Assembly (NCBI RefSeq): GCF_013343005.1 | Contig: NZ_CP054491.1 | Coordinates: 1,222,501 to 1,286,500, forward strand | Reading direction: 5' to 3' | Origin: Candidatus Reidiella endopervernicosa | GTDB taxonomy: Bacteria; Pseudomonadota; Gammaproteobacteria; GCF-013343005 | Length of the DNA stretch: 64,000 nucleotides | In this document: one piece after another, positions 25,240 to 41,595 of the stretch | Numbering within the stretch: position 1 is the first letter of the stretch | How the letters are laid out: every line of letters starts with the position of its first letter | The notes under the pieces: generated by a model | The model's input: the letters and a program-made list of their open reading frames with translations, nothing else | Databases searched by the model: none | What the model was told of the DNA's origin: nothing | Position numbers and translations under genes: made by a program

Positions 25240-25620
25240 ATGAATGCGAAAGTAGAAGTGGAGGGCTCCAGGCTCGATACATTGAAGCTGCTGGCCGCAC
25301 TAGGTGTGCTGGTTGGTGGTGTCGTGGCGTTCTACTACTTTGCCGATGTCGCGCAGACTTGGATGCGCGTCCTCGCGCTTCTTGCGTTGATTGCAGTGTC
25401 GGCGATGATTGCGCTGCAGACGGATGTTGGGCGTAACACGTGGGTATTTCTCAGTGATGCGCGCATGGAAGTTCGCAAAGTCGTCTGGCCGAGCTGGAAT
25501 GAGACGGTGCAGACTACGCTGGTTGTTCTCGGTGTCGTCATTCTAGTCGGTATTCTGCTCTGGCTTCTCGATATGTTGTTGTTGTCAGGTGTTACATCAC
25601 TGACAAGCCAAGGGGGTTAA
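25240..25620 (+). CDS. secE: Preprotein translocase subunit SecE
   Basis: Clamps SecY in the inner-membrane SecYEG channel. 126 residues with three hydrophobic segments (about 15-35, 42-60 and 91-115), the three-TM form typical of gammaproteobacteria. The conserved amphipathic stretch EVRKVVWPSWNE lies before the last segment. It ends 3 bp before nusG, with which it forms an operon. Confidence 0.95.
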   Translation: MNAKVEVEGSRLDTLKLLAALGVLVGGVVAFYYFADVAQTWMRVLALLALIAVSAMIALQTDVGRNTWVFLSDARMEVRKVVWPSWNETVQTTLVVLGVVILVGILLWLLDMLLLSGVTSLTSQGG

Positions 25621-25623
25621 TAC

Positions 25624-26157
25624 ATGGCTATGCGTTGGTATGTGGTGCAGGCCTATTCTGGCTTCGAACATCATGTAAAGCGTTCCCTCGAGGAGCGTGT
25701 TGGTCGTAGTGGCCTGCAGGAACAGTTTGGCGAAATTCTCGTGCCCACCGAAGAGGTGGTTGAAATGCGTGAGGGTCAGCAGCGTAAGAGTGAGCGCAAG
25801 TTTTTTCCTGGGTACGTTCTGGTTCAGATGGATATGGACGATGAGACCTGGCACATGGTTAAAGATGTGCCAAAGGTGCTTGGTTTTATCGGCGGTACCA
25901 GTGACAAGCCCGCACCGATAACTGATCGAGAGGCTGATGCCATTCTGCAGCGAGTGCAGGAGGGTATAGAAAAGCCGCGTCCGAAGGTTCTGTTCGAGGC
26001 GGGCGAAGTGGTGCGTATTACCGATGGTCCATTCAACGACTTCAATGGTGTTGTAGAAGAGGTCGACTACGAGAAGAGTCGCCTGCGCGTTGCAGTATCC
26101 ATCTTTGGTCGCTCTACACCGGTTGATCTGGAGTTTGGTCAGGTCGAGAAGGGCTAG
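25624..26157 (+). CDS. nusG: Transcription termination/antitermination factor NusG
   Basis: Binds RNA polymerase and couples it to Rho or ribosomal S10. 177 residues: NGN domain ([11 protein letters not shown]... [25 protein letters not shown]) then the C-terminal KOW domain ([23 protein letters not shown]). The gene directly follows secE. Confidence 0.97.
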   Translation: MAMRWYVVQAYSGFEHHVKRSLEERVGRSGLQEQFGEILVPTEEVVEMREGQQRKSERKFFPGYVLVQMDMDDETWHMVKDVPKVLGFIGGTSDKPAPITDREADAILQRVQEGIEKPRPKVLFEAGEVVRITDGPFNDFNGVVEEVDYEKSRLRVAVSIFGRSTPVDLEFGQVEKG

Positions 26158-26235
26158 TAGAAAAAGATTTTGTAATGCCGCTGTCAGGCGGTAAACCGGG
26201 GAGCCGCGAGGCGTTTGCACCCACAGGAGTAAAGA

Positions 26236-26670
26236 ATGGCTAAGAAAGTAGAGGCTTATATTAAGCTGCAGGTGCCTGCTGGTCAGGCAAATCCAAGTCC
26301 ACCCGTTGGTCCTGCTCTGGGTCAGCACGGTCTGAATATTATGGACTTCTGTAAGGCGTTTAATGCGCAGACACAGAGTCTTGAGCAGGGTCTTCCTGTT
26401 CCAGTTGTTATTACCGTATATAACGATCGCAGCTTCACTTTTATCCTCAAAACCCCGCCTGCTGCAGTTCTGTTGAAGAAGGCAGCTGGTGTACCTAAGG
26501 GTTCTGGTACTCCTAATACCAATAAGGTCGGCAAGGTTAACCGTGCGCAGCTCGAAGAGATCGCGACCACCAAGATGCCAGATCTGACGGCAGCCGATAT
26601 GGATGCCGCAGTACGCACCATCGCGGGTACCGCTCGCAGCATGGGTCTTGAAACCGAGGGGGTTGAATAA
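26236..26670 (+). CDS. rplK: 50S ribosomal protein L11
   Basis: Part of the GTPase-associated centre, binding 23S rRNA with L10. 144 residues, normal length. N-terminal Pro-rich segment ([20 protein letters not shown]) and C-terminal rRNA-binding domain ([13 protein letters not shown]). Start ATG with AGGAG ahead. First gene of the L11-L1 operon. The 78-bp upstream gap is GC-rich and could hold its promoter. Confidence 0.98.
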   Translation: MAKKVEAYIKLQVPAGQANPSPPVGPALGQHGLNIMDFCKAFNAQTQSLEQGLPVPVVITVYNDRSFTFILKTPPAAVLLKKAAGVPKGSGTPNTNKVGKVNRAQLEEIATTKMPDLTAADMDAAVRTIAGTARSMGLETEGVE

Positions 26671-26672
26671 TC

Positions 26673-27368
26673 ATGGCTATGATTTCTAAGCGCCAGAAGG
26701 CAATCGACGAGAAGGTTGAGGCAGGAAAGGTCTATCCGCTCGACGATGCACTTGCTGCCCTGAAAGAGCTCTCAACAGTTAAGTTTAAAGAGTCGGTAGA
26801 CATCTCTATCAATCTCGGTATCGATCCTCGTAAGTCTGACCAGGTTGTACGTGGTTCTACCGTGCTGCCAAATGGTACGGGTAAGAGTGTCCGTGTTGCA
26901 GTGTTCGCACAGGGTGCCAATGCAGATGCGGCCAAAGAGGCCGGTGCTGATATCGTCGGTTTTGAAGATCTCGCCGAGTCAATCAAGGGTGGCAACATGG
27001 ATTTTGATGTTGTTATCGCTTCACCTGATGCAATGCGAGTGGTTGGGCAGCTCGGTACCATTCTTGGTCCGCGTGGCCTGATGCCTAATCCGAAGGTAGG
27101 CACCGTGAGCCCAGATGTGGCTGGTGCGGTTCGCAATGCCAAGGCGGGTCAGGTTCGTTTCCGTGCAGATAAAGGTGGCATCGTTCACTGCACCATCGGC
27201 AAGATCGATTTTGAGGTCTCTGCACTGCGCGAGAATCTGGTGGCGCTGCTTAACGATGTTGTAAAGCTGAAGCCTTCATCGGCTAAAGGTCATTACCTGA
27301 AGAAGATCACGGTCTCCAGCACCATGGGGCCAGGTATCTCTGTCGATCAGCCCAGCATCGGATTGTAA
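26673..27368 (+). CDS. rplA: 50S ribosomal protein L1
   Basis: L1-stalk protein that helps move deacylated tRNA and, in the family, represses its own operon by binding the mRNA leader. 231 residues. The conserved block [14 protein letters not shown] is present. ATG 2 bp after the rplK stop region; the alternative ATG two codons in (MISKRQK) is equally plausible. Confidence 0.97.
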   Translation: MAMISKRQKAIDEKVEAGKVYPLDDALAALKELSTVKFKESVDISINLGIDPRKSDQVVRGSTVLPNGTGKSVRVAVFAQGANADAAKEAGADIVGFEDLAESIKGGNMDFDVVIASPDAMRVVGQLGTILGPRGLMPNPKVGTVSPDVAGAVRNAKAGQVRFRADKGGIVHCTIGKIDFEVSALRENLVALLNDVVKLKPSSAKGHYLKKITVSSTMGPGISVDQPSIGL

Positions 27369-27635
27369 TTAATTAAATAGCCAGCCTGATGGGACAACCC
27401 TCAGGCGGGTTTGACGTACTTTGGGTCGTCGTGCTTCATTGCGACGGTCGTCAAAGACCGTAGGTGCCGAGCAAGTAGTTGATGTGAGGCTTAATGGGTT
27501 TCCAGCCTGCGTAGACGGTGTTCCCAACTAGGATTTCCCTGGTTTTCGGTCACCGTGGGGTGGGGTCAGTAGTATCGGCTCCTTAAGGCCAAGCGTGGTG
27601 TGCAGTGATGGCGCCACAAGCAGGAGGTATATCCA
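27369..27635 (+). promoter_or_regulatory. rplA-rplJ intergenic region with L10-type leader
   Basis: A 267-bp gap. A hairpin right after rplA (GCCTGATGGG ACAA CCCTCAGGC, 27383-27405) lacks a good T-tract. The structured part from about 27460 to 27560 (GGTGCCGAGCAAGTAG...CCAGCCTGCGTAGACGGTG) resembles in position the L10(L12)4-binding leader that autoregulates rplJL. I cannot fold it here. The ribosome site GGAGG precedes GTG 27636. Confidence 0.6.
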
Positions 27636-28163
27636 GTGGCATTAGGACTGGAAGACAAGAAAGCAGTAGTTGCCGAAGTATCGGCGGTTGCAGCCGACGC
27701 ACATTCTGCTGTCGCGGCCGAGTACCGTGGTTTAACGGTAGGTGAGATGACCGAGTTGCGTGCAGCTGCACGCAATGGCGGTGTCTACCTGCGCGTAGTC
27801 AAGAACACTTTGGCTCGCCGTGCTGTTAACGGTACCGACTTTGAATGCATGCAGGATGGTATGACTGGCCCGCTGCTTCTGGCATTTTCTCAGGAAGATC
27901 CAGGTGCTGCGGCGCGTGTAATTAAGGACTTTGCCAAGGATCACGACAAGCTCGTGGTCAAGATGGTTTCAATCGGTGGGCAGATGCTCCCCGCTTCGGA
28001 GCTGGCACGTCTGGCAAGTATGCCAACACGCGATCAGGCTATCAGCATGTTGATGGCAGTAATGCGTGCTCCGTTTGACAAGTTTGCTCGTACCCTCAAT
28101 GAGGTGCCTGGCAAGATGGTTCGTACGGTCGCCGCAGTTCGCGATGCGAAGGATGCTGCCTGA
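27636..28163 (+). CDS. rplJ: 50S ribosomal protein L10
   Basis: Anchors the L7/L12 stalk to 23S rRNA. 175 residues. N-terminal rRNA-binding domain with EYRGLTVGEMTELR and VVKNTLARRAV, and a C-terminal helix (RDQAISMLMAVMRAPFDKF) that binds L7/L12 dimers. GTG start with GGAGG seven bases upstream. Preceded by a leader that probably mediates autoregulation. Confidence 0.97.
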   Translation: MALGLEDKKAVVAEVSAVAADAHSAVAAEYRGLTVGEMTELRAAARNGGVYLRVVKNTLARRAVNGTDFECMQDGMTGPLLLAFSQEDPGAAARVIKDFAKDHDKLVVKMVSIGGQMLPASELARLASMPTRDQAISMLMAVMRAPFDKFARTLNEVPGKMVRTVAAVRDAKDAA

Positions 28164-28190
28164 TTCAGGCGGCTGCTTAAAGTGTATTTT

Positions 28191-28210
28191 CCTGTGCCTT
28201 GCGGCACAGG
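28191..28210 (+). promoter_or_regulatory. rplJ-rplL intercistronic hairpin
   Basis: Perfect 8-bp stem CCTGTGCC/GGCACAGG with loop TTGC. There is no T-tract, so it is not a terminator. Possibly an RNA-processing or stability element that lets L12 be made in excess over L10. Confidence 0.55.
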
Positions 28211-28236
28211 GTGACTGAAAATCAGGAGTTAAGAAA

Positions 28237-28614
28237 ATGGCAGTATCTAAAGACGATATTCTGGAAGCGATTTCCAACATGACCGTAATGGAGGTCGTTG
28301 ATCTGATCTCCGCTATGGAAGAGAAGTTCGGCGTAACCGCAGCGGCAGCAGTTGCTGCAGCACCTGCTGGTGGCGGCGACGCTGGTGGCGCTGCTGAAGA
28401 GCAGACCGAGTTTGACGTTGTTATGACCAGCTTCGGTTCTAACAAGGTATCGGTCATCAAGGCTGTTCGTGGTATCACCGGTCTTGGCCTCAAGGAGGCT
28501 AAGGAGCTGGTTGAAGGCGCTCCTTCTCCAATCAAGGAAGGCGTTGACAAGGCTGAGGCCGACGAAGTTAAGGGCCAGCTCGAAGAGGCTGGTGCTAGCG
28601 TAGAAATCAAGTAA
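28237..28614 (+). CDS. rplL: 50S ribosomal protein L7/L12
   Basis: Stalk protein that recruits and activates translation GTPases. 125 residues: N-terminal dimerisation domain, Ala/Gly hinge (about 35-52, [13 protein letters not shown]) and C-terminal factor-binding domain ([24 protein letters not shown]). ATG with AGGAG ahead. Confidence 0.98.
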   Translation: MAVSKDDILEAISNMTVMEVVDLISAMEEKFGVTAAAAVAAAPAGGGDAGGAAEEQTEFDVVMTSFGSNKVSVIKAVRGITGLGLKEAKELVEGAPSPIKEGVDKAEADEVKGQLEEAGASVEIK

Positions 28615-28660
28615 TCGATATTCGATACTTGCAGCTTTACGCTTAGCAGATTCGGGTATT

Positions 28661-28690
28661 GGCTGGCGGCTTTGTGTCGCCGGCCTTTTT
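28661..28690 (+). terminator. Partial terminator/attenuator between rplL and rpoB
   Basis: GGCTGGCGGC...GCCGGCC stem followed by TTTTT. This position matches the rplL-rpoB attenuator of enterobacteria, which reduces rpoBC transcription compared with the L10-L12 genes. Confidence 0.75.
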
Positions 28691-28835
28691 CCTGTTGTTT
28701 GCAAATAATCTGCAGTGGAAGCGGGTTAGTTAGGGGTAAGAGACTACCCAATCTTTAAAGAATATCGCTCTCTGGCTGAACCGAACGAGGTTGGCGGGAG
28801 ATGCAATACAGAGTGTGACGAATCGAGGAAACACC

Positions 28836-32912
<4,077 letters not shown>

Positions 32913-32950
32913 TCGGCTGCGGTTATCGCATCTAGAGAAATATGTTGTAC

Positions 32951-32971
32951 CCGGGCTGCATCGTAGCCCGG
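32951..32971 (+). promoter_or_regulatory. rpoB-rpoC intercistronic hairpin
   Basis: CCGGGCT (32951-32957) and AGCCCGG (32965-32971) form a 7-bp GC-rich stem without a T-tract. A possible mRNA stability or processing element. Confidence 0.5.
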
Positions 32972-32993
32972 AAGCGCGACAGGAGAGAGTAGC

Positions 32994-35900
32994 GTGAAAG
33001 ATCTACTGAAATTCGTAAAGCAGCAGGGCCAGGTTGAAGACTTCGATGCCATCCGTATTGGACTCGCATCACCCGATATGATCCGTTCGTGGTCATTCGG
33101 TGAGGTGAAGAAGCCGGAGACGATTAACTACCGTACCTTTAAGCCGGAGCGTGATGGTCTGTTCTGTGCCAAGATCTTTGGCCCGGTCAAGGACTATGAG
33201 TGCCTGTGCGGTAAGTACAAGCGCCTCAAGCATCGCGGTGTTGTCTGTGAGAAGTGTGGCGTTGAAGTGACACTGGCCAAGGTCCGCCGTGAGCGCATGG
33301 GTCATATCGATCTGGCTAGTCCTGTCGCCCACATCTGGTACCTCAAGTCACTGCCCTCGCGTATCGGTTTGCTACTCGATATGACCCTGCGTGACATTGA
33401 GCGCGTCCTCTACTTCGAATCTTTCGTCGTAGTTGATCCCGGTCTTACTACCCTTGAGCGTGGACAGCTGCTTAGCGACGAGGCTTACCTCGAAGCGCTT
33501 GAAGAGAACGGTGATGAGTTTATTGCGCTGATGGGTGCTGAGGCGGTGTTGGGCCTGCTGCGCGGTATTGATATGAAGAGCGAAGCTGCCCAGCTACGCG
33601 AGGATATTCTTGCCACCGGTTCTGAGACAAAACTTAAACGTCTGACCAAGCGTCTGAAACTGGTTGAGTCGTTCATCGAGTCAGGAAACAATCCCGAGTG
33701 GATGATTCTGACGGTGCTGCCAGTCCTGCCGCCTGAACTGCGTCCACTGGTGCCGCTCGATGGTGGCCGCTTTGCTACCTCAGATCTAAACGATCTCTAC
33801 CGTCGAGTGATCAATCGTAACAACCGTCTACGTCGTCTGCTTGAGCTCAATGCGCCCGATATCATCGTGCGCAATGAGAAGCGCATGCTGCAGGAATCGG
33901 TTGATGCGCTGCTTGATAACGGCCGCCGCGGTCGTGCCATCACCGGTAGTAACAAGCGTCCACTGAAATCACTGGCCGACATGATCAAGGGTAAGCAGGG
34001 TCGTTTCCGTCAGAACCTGCTCGGTAAGCGTGTCGACTACTCTGGACGTTCCGTTATCGTGGTTGGCCCGACACTGAAGCTGCATCAGTGTGGTCTGCCT
34101 AAGAAGATGGCGCTTGAGCTATTCAAGCCCTTTATCTTCAGCAAGCTGCAGCTGCGTGGTCTGGCGACCACCATCAAGGCAGCAAAGAAGCTGGTTGAGC
34201 GTGAGGGTGGTGAGGTCTGGGATATCCTCGAAGAGGTTATCCGTGAGCATCCTGTCATGCTTAACCGCGCACCCACCCTTCACCGTCTCGGTATCCAGGC
34301 CTTTGAGCCTGTCCTGATCGAGGGTAAGGCGATCCAGCTGCATCCGCTGGTCTGTGCGGCATTTAACGCCGACTTCGATGGTGACCAGATGGCGGTCCAC
34401 GTACCGCTCTCAATCGAGGCTCAGCTCGAAGCGCGTACCTTGATGATGTCAACCAACAACATCCTCAGCCCCGCCAACGGCGAGCCAATTATCGTTCCTT
34501 CACAGGACGTGGTTCTCGGGCTCTACTTCATGACGCGTGAGAAAATTAACGCTAAGGGTGAAGGCATGGTGTTCCGTGACGTGGCTGAGGTGCATCGCGC
34601 CTATGAGTCGGGTCAGGTACATCTGCAGGCACGTGTTAAAGCGCGTGTTATCGAAAGCGTTGCAAATGATGATGGTGATCTGGAGGAGAAGGTTCGCCTG
34701 GCCGAGACGACTGTTGGTCGAGCACTGCTCTCCGAGATCCTACCTGCAGGCATGTCATACGATCTGGTCAACCGTGTATTGAGCAAGAAAGCGATCTCTC
34801 AGCTGATCAATGTCTGCTATCGCCAGGTTGGTCTGAAAGAGACGGTTATTTTTGCAGATCAGTTGATGTATACCGGTTTCCGTTTTGCAACCCGTTCTGG
34901 TTCATCGGTTGGTGTTAACGATCTGGTTATCCCAACTGAGAAGGCAGAGATCCTCTCCTCAGCCGAGGCTGAGATCAAGGAGATCGAGCAGCAGTACGCT
35001 TCGGGTCTGGTTACCAACGGCGAGCGCTATAACAAGGTGGTCGATATCTGGTCACATACCAATGAGCAGGTCGCCAAGGCGATGATGGATATGCTCGGTA
35101 GTGAAGATGTTGAAGATTCACAGGGCAACATGGTCAAGCAGGATTCGTTTAACTCTGTTTACATGATGGCTGATTCCGGCGCTCGTGGTAGTGCGGCGCA
35201 GATTCGTCAGCTGGCTGGTATGCGTGGCCTGATGGCGAAGCCGGATGGTTCGATCATCGAGACGCCAATTACTGCGAACTTCCGTGAGGGCCTGAACGTC
35301 CTGCAGTACTTCATCTCGACTCACGGTGCTCGTAAGGGTCTGGCCGATACCGCGCTGAAGACCGCTAACTCCGGTTACCTGACCCGTCGTCTGGTAGATG
35401 TTGCGCAGGACATGGTGGTCACCGAAGAGGATTGCGGTACTACGCGAGGCCTGAGCATGACGCCGTTGATCGAGGGTGGTGACGTTGTTGAGCCACTGCA
35501 CGAACGTGTGCTCGGTCGTGTTGTTGCTGAGGATGTGACAGCACCGGGTAGTGATGAGGTTGTTGCCCCTGCGGGTACCCTGCTCGATGAGGCGTGGGTA
35601 GAGAAGCTCGAGGCGATGAGTGTCGACCATATGCTGGTCCGTTCATCGATTACCTGTGAGAGTCGCTACGGCGTCTGTGCCTCCTGCTATGGCCGCGACC
35701 TCGCTCGAGGTCATATGGTTAATATGGGTGAGTCGGTCGGTGTTATTGCGGCTCAGTCGATCGGTGAGCCGGGTACCCAGCTGACCATGCGTACCTTCCA
35801 CATCGGTGGTGCGGCGAGTCGTTCAGCTGCAGTTAATAATATTCAGGTCAAGGCGAAGGGTAAGGTTCGTCTTCACAACATCAAGGTGGTCAAGCACGAA

Positions 35901-37205
35901 TCTGGTCACTATGTGGCGGTATCTCGTTCGGGTGAGCTGACTGTGATCGATGATCATGGTCGTGAGCGTGAGCGTTATAAGGTGCCTTACGGTGCCAACC
36001 TGACCGTCGGCGATGATGATGAAATCGAGTCAGGACAGATCGTTGCAAGCTGGGATCCTCATACTCACCCGGTTGTGACCGAGGTAGCTGGTTTTGTACA
36101 GTTCCACGAGTTTGCCGATGGTGTCACGGTTGAGAGTAAGGTCGATGATGTAACCGGTCTCTCAAGCCTGGTGATTACCGATCCTAAGCAGCGTGGCACA
36201 GCGGGTAAAGAGATGCGCCCAATGGTCAAGCTGGTCGATGCAGAAGGAAATGACCTGCATCTGGCTGGTACCGAGATCCCTGCGACCTACGTTCTGCCTG
36301 CCGGCGCGGTTGTTATCGTTACCGATGGTGGCGAAATCAAGGTCGGTGACGTTATCGCGCGTATCCCACAGGAGAGCTCAAAGACCCGTGATATCACCGG
36401 TGGTCTGCCGCGTGTTGCCGACCTGTTCGAGGCGCGCAAGCCGAAAGAGCCTGCCATCCTTGCTGAGTACACCGGTACCGTCAGCTTTGGTAAGGACACC
36501 AAGGGCAAACAGCGTCTGATTATTACCGATTCGGATAACATTCAGCACGAAGAGCTGATTCCTAAGTGGCGCCACGTAAACGTGTTCGATGGTGAGCATG
36601 TAGAGCGTGGTGAGACGATCGTTGATGGTGAGCCGAATCCACACGATATCCTGCGACTGCTGGGCGTTCCTCAGCTGGCTGACTACCTGGTCAAGGAGAT
36701 CCAGGATGTTTACCGTCTGCAGGGTGTAAAGATCAATGACAAGCACATTGAGACAATCATTCGTCAGATGTTGCGTAAGGTTGAGATCACAGAAGCTGGC
36801 GATAGTCGCTATCTGAAGGGCGAGCAGGCCGATCGGGCTCGTCTGGCGGTAGAGAATGAAGCGCTGGTTACAAGCGGAAAGCATGCCGCACTGTTTGACC
36901 CGCTTCTATTGGGTATTACCAAGGCCTCTCTGGCGACTGAGTCGTTTATCTCGGCTGCGTCATTCCAGGAGACCACGCGTGTCCTGACCGAGGCTTCAGT
37001 GCGCGGTAGCCGTGACGATCTCCATGGTCTGAAGGAGAACGTTATCGTTGGTCGCTTGATTCCATCGGGTACCGGTCTTGCGTTCCATAATGAGCGCCGT
37101 CGCCAGCGTCAGGAGCAGTTTGGTATGACCGCGTCTGCAGCGGCCGAGGCGTTGGCGAATGAGGTCTCTGAGCTGGAAGAAAAGGCAGTCGAAAGCGAAG
37201 AGTAG
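32994..37205 (+). CDS. rpoC: DNA-directed RNA polymerase subunit beta'
   Basis: Second catalytic subunit. 1403 residues from GTG 32994 (AGGAGAG ahead). N-terminal zinc ribbon [20 protein letters not shown] (Cys pairs), the Mg2+-chelating NADFDGDQM at about residue 460, and a second Cys cluster [13 protein letters not shown] in the C-terminal half. It is the last gene of the beta operon. Confidence 0.98.
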   Translation: MKDLLKFVKQQGQVEDFDAIRIGLASPDMIRSWSFGEVKKPETINYRTFKPERDGLFCAKIFGPVKDYECLCGKYKRLKHRGVVCEKCGVEVTLAKVRRERMGHIDLASPVAHIWYLKSLPSRIGLLLDMTLRDIERVLYFESFVVVDPGLTTLERGQLLSDEAYLEALEENGDEFIALMGAEAVLGLLRGIDMKSEAAQLREDILATGSETKLKRLTKRLKLVESFIESGNNPEWMILTVLPVLPPELRPLVPLDGGRFATSDLNDLYRRVINRNNRLRRLLELNAPDIIVRNEKRMLQESVDALLDNGRRGRAITGSNKRPLKSLADMIKGKQGRFRQNLLGKRVDYSGRSVIVVGPTLKLHQCGLPKKMALELFKPFIFSKLQLRGLATTIKAAKKLVEREGGEVWDILEEVIREHPVMLNRAPTLHRLGIQAFEPVLIEGKAIQLHPLVCAAFNADFDGDQMAVHVPLSIEAQLEARTLMMSTNNILSPANGEPIIVPSQDVVLGLYFMTREKINAKGEGMVFRDVAEVHRAYESGQVHLQARVKARVIESVANDDGDLEEKVRLAETTVGRALLSEILPAGMSYDLVNRVLSKKAISQLINVCYRQVGLKETVIFADQLMYTGFRFATRSGSSVGVNDLVIPTEKAEILSSAEAEIKEIEQQYASGLVTNGERYNKVVDIWSHTNEQVAKAMMDMLGSEDVEDSQGNMVKQDSFNSVYMMADSGARGSAAQIRQLAGMRGLMAKPDGSIIETPITANFREGLNVLQYFISTHGARKGLADTALKTANSGYLTRRLVDVAQDMVVTEEDCGTTRGLSMTPLIEGGDVVEPLHERVLGRVVAEDVTAPGSDEVVAPAGTLLDEAWVEKLEAMSVDHMLVRSSITCESRYGVCASCYGRDLARGHMVNMGESVGVIAAQSIGEPGTQLTMRTFHIGGAASRSAAVNNIQVKAKGKVRLHNIKVVKHESGHYVAVSRSGELTVIDDHGRERERYKVPYGANLTVGDDDEIESGQIVASWDPHTHPVVTEVAGFVQFHEFADGVTVESKVDDVTGLSSLVITDPKQRGTAGKEMRPMVKLVDAEGNDLHLAGTEIPATYVLPAGAVVIVTDGGEIKVGDVIARIPQESSKTRDITGGLPRVADLFEARKPKEPAILAEYTGTVSFGKDTKGKQRLIITDSDNIQHEELIPKWRHVNVFDGEHVERGETIVDGEPNPHDILRLLGVPQLADYLVKEIQDVYRLQGVKINDKHIETIIRQMLRKVEITEAGDSRYLKGEQADRARLAVENEALVTSGKHAALFDPLLLGITKASLATESFISAASFQETTRVLTEASVRGSRDDLHGLKENVIVGRLIPSGTGLAFHNERRRQRQEQFGMTASAAAEALANEVSELEEKAVESEE

Positions 37206-37269
37206 TCGTCATGTTGGGTCGATTCGCCATCGATTGGTAATAAATCTTGGCGTAAGACTCGATTATGGC

Positions 37270-37298
37270 TTGACAGAGATGTGGGGCAGGAATACAAT
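37270..37298 (+). promoter_or_regulatory. Strong sigma-70 promoter of the str operon
   Basis: TTGACA (37270-37275), 17-bp spacer and TACAAT (37293-37298), a near-consensus promoter 72 bp before rpsL. The discriminator CCGCC is GC-rich, as in stringently controlled ribosomal promoters. Confidence 0.9.
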
Positions 37299-37313
37299 TC
37301 CGCCTCTTTTCCC

Positions 37314-37345
37314 GACAGGTCGGTCATTGAGCCGGTCTGTCTTTT
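37314..37345 (+). terminator. Hairpin with T-tract between str promoter and rpsL
   Basis: GACAGGTCGG (37314-37323) pairs with CCGGTCTGTC (37332-37341; two G-T pairs), followed by TTTT. It can end rpoBC transcription, but it also lies 15 bp downstream of the str promoter -10 box, inside the rpsL leader, so it may act as an attenuator. Confidence 0.75.
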
Positions 37346-37369
37346 GTTATGAAGCCCGGAGTTTGAAGG

Positions 37370-37744
37370 ATGGCAACGATCAACCAATTGGTACGTAAAC
37401 CGCGCAAGAGTAAGCGCGAGAAGAGTAATGTACCTGCACTTCAAGCGTGTCCACAGAGACGTGGTGTCTGCACCCGTGTCTATACTACGACGCCTAAGAA
37501 GCCGAATTCAGCGCTGCGTAAGGTTGCTCGTGTGCGCCTTACCAATGGCCATGAGGTGACCTCATATATTGGTGGTGAGGGTCATAATCTTCAGGAGCAC
37601 TCTGTGATCCTGATTCGCGGTGGTCGTGTAAAGGATCTGCCGGGTGTGCGTTACCACACTGTTCGAGGAACGCTGGATACCTCGGGTGTGGAGAGTCGTC
37701 GTAAAGGACGCTCGAAGTACGGAGCGAAGCGCCCTAAGGGGTAG
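37370..37744 (+). CDS. rpsL: 30S ribosomal protein S12
   Basis: Decoding-centre protein. 124 residues with [15 protein letters not shown] and [14 protein letters not shown]. Lys43 and Lys88 are both lysine, the streptomycin-sensitive state. First gene of the str operon, downstream of the promoter at 37270. Confidence 0.98.
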   Translation: MATINQLVRKPRKSKREKSNVPALQACPQRRGVCTRVYTTTPKKPNSALRKVARVRLTNGHEVTSYIGGEGHNLQEHSVILIRGGRVKDLPGVRYHTVRGTLDTSGVESRRKGRSKYGAKRPKG

Positions 37745-37773
37745 TTCGTAATTTCTGCGAATAGAGTGGTTGA

Positions 37774-38250
<477 letters not shown>

Positions 38251-38270
38251 GCGGTTGCGAGTGTAGGTCT

Positions 38271-40370
38271 GTGGCCCGCAAGACCCCAATAGAGCGTTAC
38301 CGAAATATCGGGATTATGGCGCACATAGATGCGGGGAAGACAACGGCCACGGAGCGGGTTCTCTTCTATACGGGGGTCTCGCACAAGATTGGAGAGGTTC
38401 ATGATGGTGCTGCCACCATGGACTGGATGGAGCAGGAGCAGGAGCGAGGTATAACGATAACCTCGGCAGCAACAACCTGCTTCTGGAGTGGAATGGATAA
38501 GCAGTTCCCAGAGCATCGAGTCAACATTATCGATACTCCGGGGCACGTGGACTTCACCATTGAAGTAGAGCGCTCATTGCGCGTTCTCGATGGTGCTGTT
38601 GCAGTGTTCTGCGCGGTTGGAGGTGTTCAGCCGCAGTCTGAAACGGTTTGGCGTCAGGCTAATAAGTATCACGTTCCGCGGCTGGTGTTTGTGAACAAGA
38701 TGGATCGCTCTGGCGCAGATTTCTTGCGAGTTGTTGAGCAGATCAAAGAGCGGCTTAAGGCGAACCCGGTGCCGATTGTTCTCAATATCGGTGCTGAAGA
38801 GAATTTTAAGGGTGTTGTCGATCTGATTCGTAACCAGGCAATTTACTGGAGCGAAGATGATATGGGTGTCACCTACGAGGCGAAAGAGATGCCCGCCGAT
38901 CTAAAGGGGCTTGCTGCCGAATGGCGCGAGACGATGGTCGAGGCGGCTGCTGAGGCATCAGAAGAGCTGATGGATCGCTATCTCGACAGCGGCGAACTGA
39001 GTGAAGAGGAGATTCGTCAGGGGCTTCGCATTCGTACCTTGAGTAACGAAATAGTCCCTGCGCTTTGCGGTACGGCGTTTAAGAACAAGGGTATCCAGCG
39101 GGTGCTGGATGCGGTCGTAGAGCTGATGCCTTCTCCGGCTGATGTTCCGCCCATTACGGGGCTGCTTGACGATGCTGCGCAGAGTCAGGGTAGTCGCAAG
39201 AGTAGTGATGATGAGCCGTTCGCGGCGCTGGCGTTTAAGATCGCAACCGACCCCTTTGTGGGGACGTTGAGTTTTTTCCGGGTCTACTCGGGAGTGATCA
39301 ACTCGGGCGATACGGTCTTTAATCCTGTTAAAGGGAAGAAAGAGCGGATCGGACGTATTGTGCAGATGCATGCCAATAGTCGAGAGGAGATCAAAGAGGT
39401 CTTGGCAGGTGATATTGCCGCCGCTGTTGGCCTCAAAGATGTCACTACTGGCGATACGCTATGTGATATCAGTAATGTAATTACGCTTGAGCGTATGGAG
39501 TTTCCGGAGCCGGTTATCTCTGTTGCAATTGAGCCTAGAACGAAGCCTGATCAGGAAAAGATGGGGGTTGCGCTGCAGAAGTTAGCGCAAGAAGATCCAT
39601 CCTTTCGAGTCCATACGGACGAAGAGACTGGGCAGACAATTATCTCGGGAATGGGCGAGCTACATCTTGAGATAATCGTTGATCGCATGAAGCGCGAATT
39701 TAGCGTTGATGCGAATGTCGGTACGCCGCAGGTTGCTTATCGTGAAACGATACGCAAGCCGGTAGAGGCGGAAGGCAAGTTTGTTCGTCAGTCGGGTGGT
39801 CGTGGACAGTATGGACATGTCTGGCTGAAGCTTGAGCCGCTAGAGCGTGGCGCAGGTTATGAGTTTGTAAATGATATTGTTGGTGGTGTTGTTCCAAAGG
39901 AGTTTATCGGCGCGATCGATAAGGGTATCCAGGAGCAGGTGGCTAACGGTGTTATAGCGGGATATCCCGTGGTAGATGTCAAGGTGACGCTATATGACGG
40001 CTCCTACCACGATGTGGATTCCAATGAGATGGCGTTTAAGATTGCTGCCTCAATGGGATTCAAGAGCGGTGCTGCATCTGCGGATCCAGCGCTGCTAGAG
40101 CCGATTATGCAGGTTGAGGTCGAGACACCCGAAGAGAATATGGGTGACGTGATAGGTGATCTCAACCGCCGGCGCGGAATGGTCCATGGAATGGAGGACA
40201 GTCCGGCTGGTAAAAAGGTGAACGCTGAAGTGCCGCTGGCAGAGATGTTCGGATATGCAACCGATCTAAGATCCGCCACGCAGGGCCGAGCAACATATTC
40301 GATGGAGTTCTCGAAGTATAACGAGGCTCCAAACAACGTGGCAGATGCCATTATTAAGAAAGTGTCATGA
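38271..40370 (+). CDS. fusA: Elongation factor G
   Basis: Translocation GTPase. 699 residues from GTG 38271. G1 [10 protein letters not shown]3 DTPGHVDF, G4 NKMD. Domains II-V follow in order, with domain IV carrying [12 protein letters not shown]. In the str operon between rpsG and tufA. Confidence 0.98.
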   Translation: MARKTPIERYRNIGIMAHIDAGKTTATERVLFYTGVSHKIGEVHDGAATMDWMEQEQERGITITSAATTCFWSGMDKQFPEHRVNIIDTPGHVDFTIEVERSLRVLDGAVAVFCAVGGVQPQSETVWRQANKYHVPRLVFVNKMDRSGADFLRVVEQIKERLKANPVPIVLNIGAEENFKGVVDLIRNQAIYWSEDDMGVTYEAKEMPADLKGLAAEWRETMVEAAAEASEELMDRYLDSGELSEEEIRQGLRIRTLSNEIVPALCGTAFKNKGIQRVLDAVVELMPSPADVPPITGLLDDAAQSQGSRKSSDDEPFAALAFKIATDPFVGTLSFFRVYSGVINSGDTVFNPVKGKKERIGRIVQMHANSREEIKEVLAGDIAAAVGLKDVTTGDTLCDISNVITLERMEFPEPVISVAIEPRTKPDQEKMGVALQKLAQEDPSFRVHTDEETGQTIISGMGELHLEIIVDRMKREFSVDANVGTPQVAYRETIRKPVEAEGKFVRQSGGRGQYGHVWLKLEPLERGAGYEFVNDIVGGVVPKEFIGAIDKGIQEQVANGVIAGYPVVDVKVTLYDGSYHDVDSNEMAFKIAASMGFKSGAASADPALLEPIMQVEVETPEENMGDVIGDLNRRRGMVHGMEDSPAGKKVNAEVPLAEMFGYATDLRSATQGRATYSMEFSKYNEAPNNVADAIIKKVS

Positions 40371-40399
40371 GTTCAACAGAGTTGAAGAGGTAAAGCGCC

Positions 40400-41590
40400 G
40401 TGTCCAAGGAAAAATTTGAACGTACGAAACCGCATGTAAACGTGGGCACCATTGGTCACGTTGACCATGGTAAAACGACACTGACCGCGGCGATTACCAA
40501 GGTAATGGCAGAGGCGATGGGTGGTGAGGCCAAGGCGTTTGACGAGATCGATAACGCTCCTGAAGAGAAGGCACGTGGCATAACGATCGCCACCTCACAC
40601 GTAGAGTACGAGTCGGTTAACCGCCACTATGCGCACGTTGACTGCCCCGGCCATGCTGACTACGTCAAGAACATGATCACCGGTGCAGCGCAGATGGATG
40701 GCGCGATCCTGGTCTGCTCAGCTGCTGATGGCCCAATGCCTCAGACCCGTGAGCACATCCTGCTCTCGCGTCAGGTTGGCGTACCTTATATTGTTGTCTT
40801 CATGAACAAGGCCGACATGGTCGATGATGAAGAGCTGCTGGAGCTGGTAGAGATGGAGATCCGCGATCTTCTCTCAAGCTACGAATTCCCAGGCGACGAC
40901 ACCCCTATTATTACCGGTTCAGCGCTCAAGGCGCTTGAGGGTGATACCACAGAGATCGGCGCACCTTCAATCGTCAAGCTGGTTGAGGCGATGGACAGCT
41001 ACTTCCCACAGCCTGAGCGTGCAGTAGATGGTGACTTCCTGATGCCGGTTGAGGATGTCTTCTCAATCTCCGGTCGTGGCACCGTAGTTACCGGCCGTAT
41101 CGAGCGTGGCATCGTCAAGGTCGGTGAAGAGCTTGAGATTGTTGGTATCAAGGACACCGCCAAGACCACCTGTACCGGTGTTGAGATGTTCCGCAAGCTG
41201 CTTGACGAAGGTCAGGCGGGTGACAACGTCGGCGTACTGCTGCGTGGTACCAAGCGTGAAGAGGTTGAGCGTGGTCAGGTACTGGCCAAGCCCGGTTCAA
41301 TTACCCCGCACACCAAATTTGAGGCTGAGGTCTACGTGCTGAGCAAGGATGAGGGTGGTCGACACACTCCATTCTTCAACGGATATCGTCCCCAGTTCTA
41401 CTTCCGCACCACTGATGTAACGGGTGCTTGTGATCTTCCAGAAGGTATCGAAATGGTCATGCCGGGTGACAACGTCAAGATGACGGTCAGCCTGATTGCC
41501 CCGATTGCGATGGAAGATGGTCTGCGCTTCGCGATTCGTGAAGGTGGTCGTACCGTAGGTGCGGGTGTTGTAGCTAAGATTATTGAGTGA
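40400..41590 (+). CDS. tufA: Elongation factor Tu, str-operon copy
   Basis: 396 residues from GTG 40400, otherwise as the copy at 23820. Differences noted by eye: GTG versus ATG start, AAG versus AAA at codon 3, the codon 72-73 region (TCGGTT, Val73, versus TCAGAC, Asp73) and the last codons (AAGATT versus AAGGTT, TGA versus TAA). Near-identity over about 1.2 kb points to gene conversion. rpsJ follows after 5 bp. Confidence 0.98.
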   Translation: MSKEKFERTKPHVNVGTIGHVDHGKTTLTAAITKVMAEAMGGEAKAFDEIDNAPEEKARGITIATSHVEYESVNRHYAHVDCPGHADYVKNMITGAAQMDGAILVCSAADGPMPQTREHILLSRQVGVPYIVVFMNKADMVDDEELLELVEMEIRDLLSSYEFPGDDTPIITGSALKALEGDTTEIGAPSIVKLVEAMDSYFPQPERAVDGDFLMPVEDVFSISGRGTVVTGRIERGIVKVGEELEIVGIKDTAKTTCTGVEMFRKLLDEGQAGDNVGVLLRGTKREEVERGQVLAKPGSITPHTKFEAEVYVLSKDEGGRHTPFFNGYRPQFYFRTTDVTGACDLPEGIEMVMPGDNVKMTVSLIAPIAMEDGLRFAIREGGRTVGAGVVAKIIE

Positions 41591-41595
41591 TTGAG

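Noticed and set aside
28791-28835. Extended rpoB start at 28791
   Set aside because: The added 15 residues are not part of conserved RpoB. ATG 28836 has the better ribosome site and starts the conserved [13 protein letters not shown].
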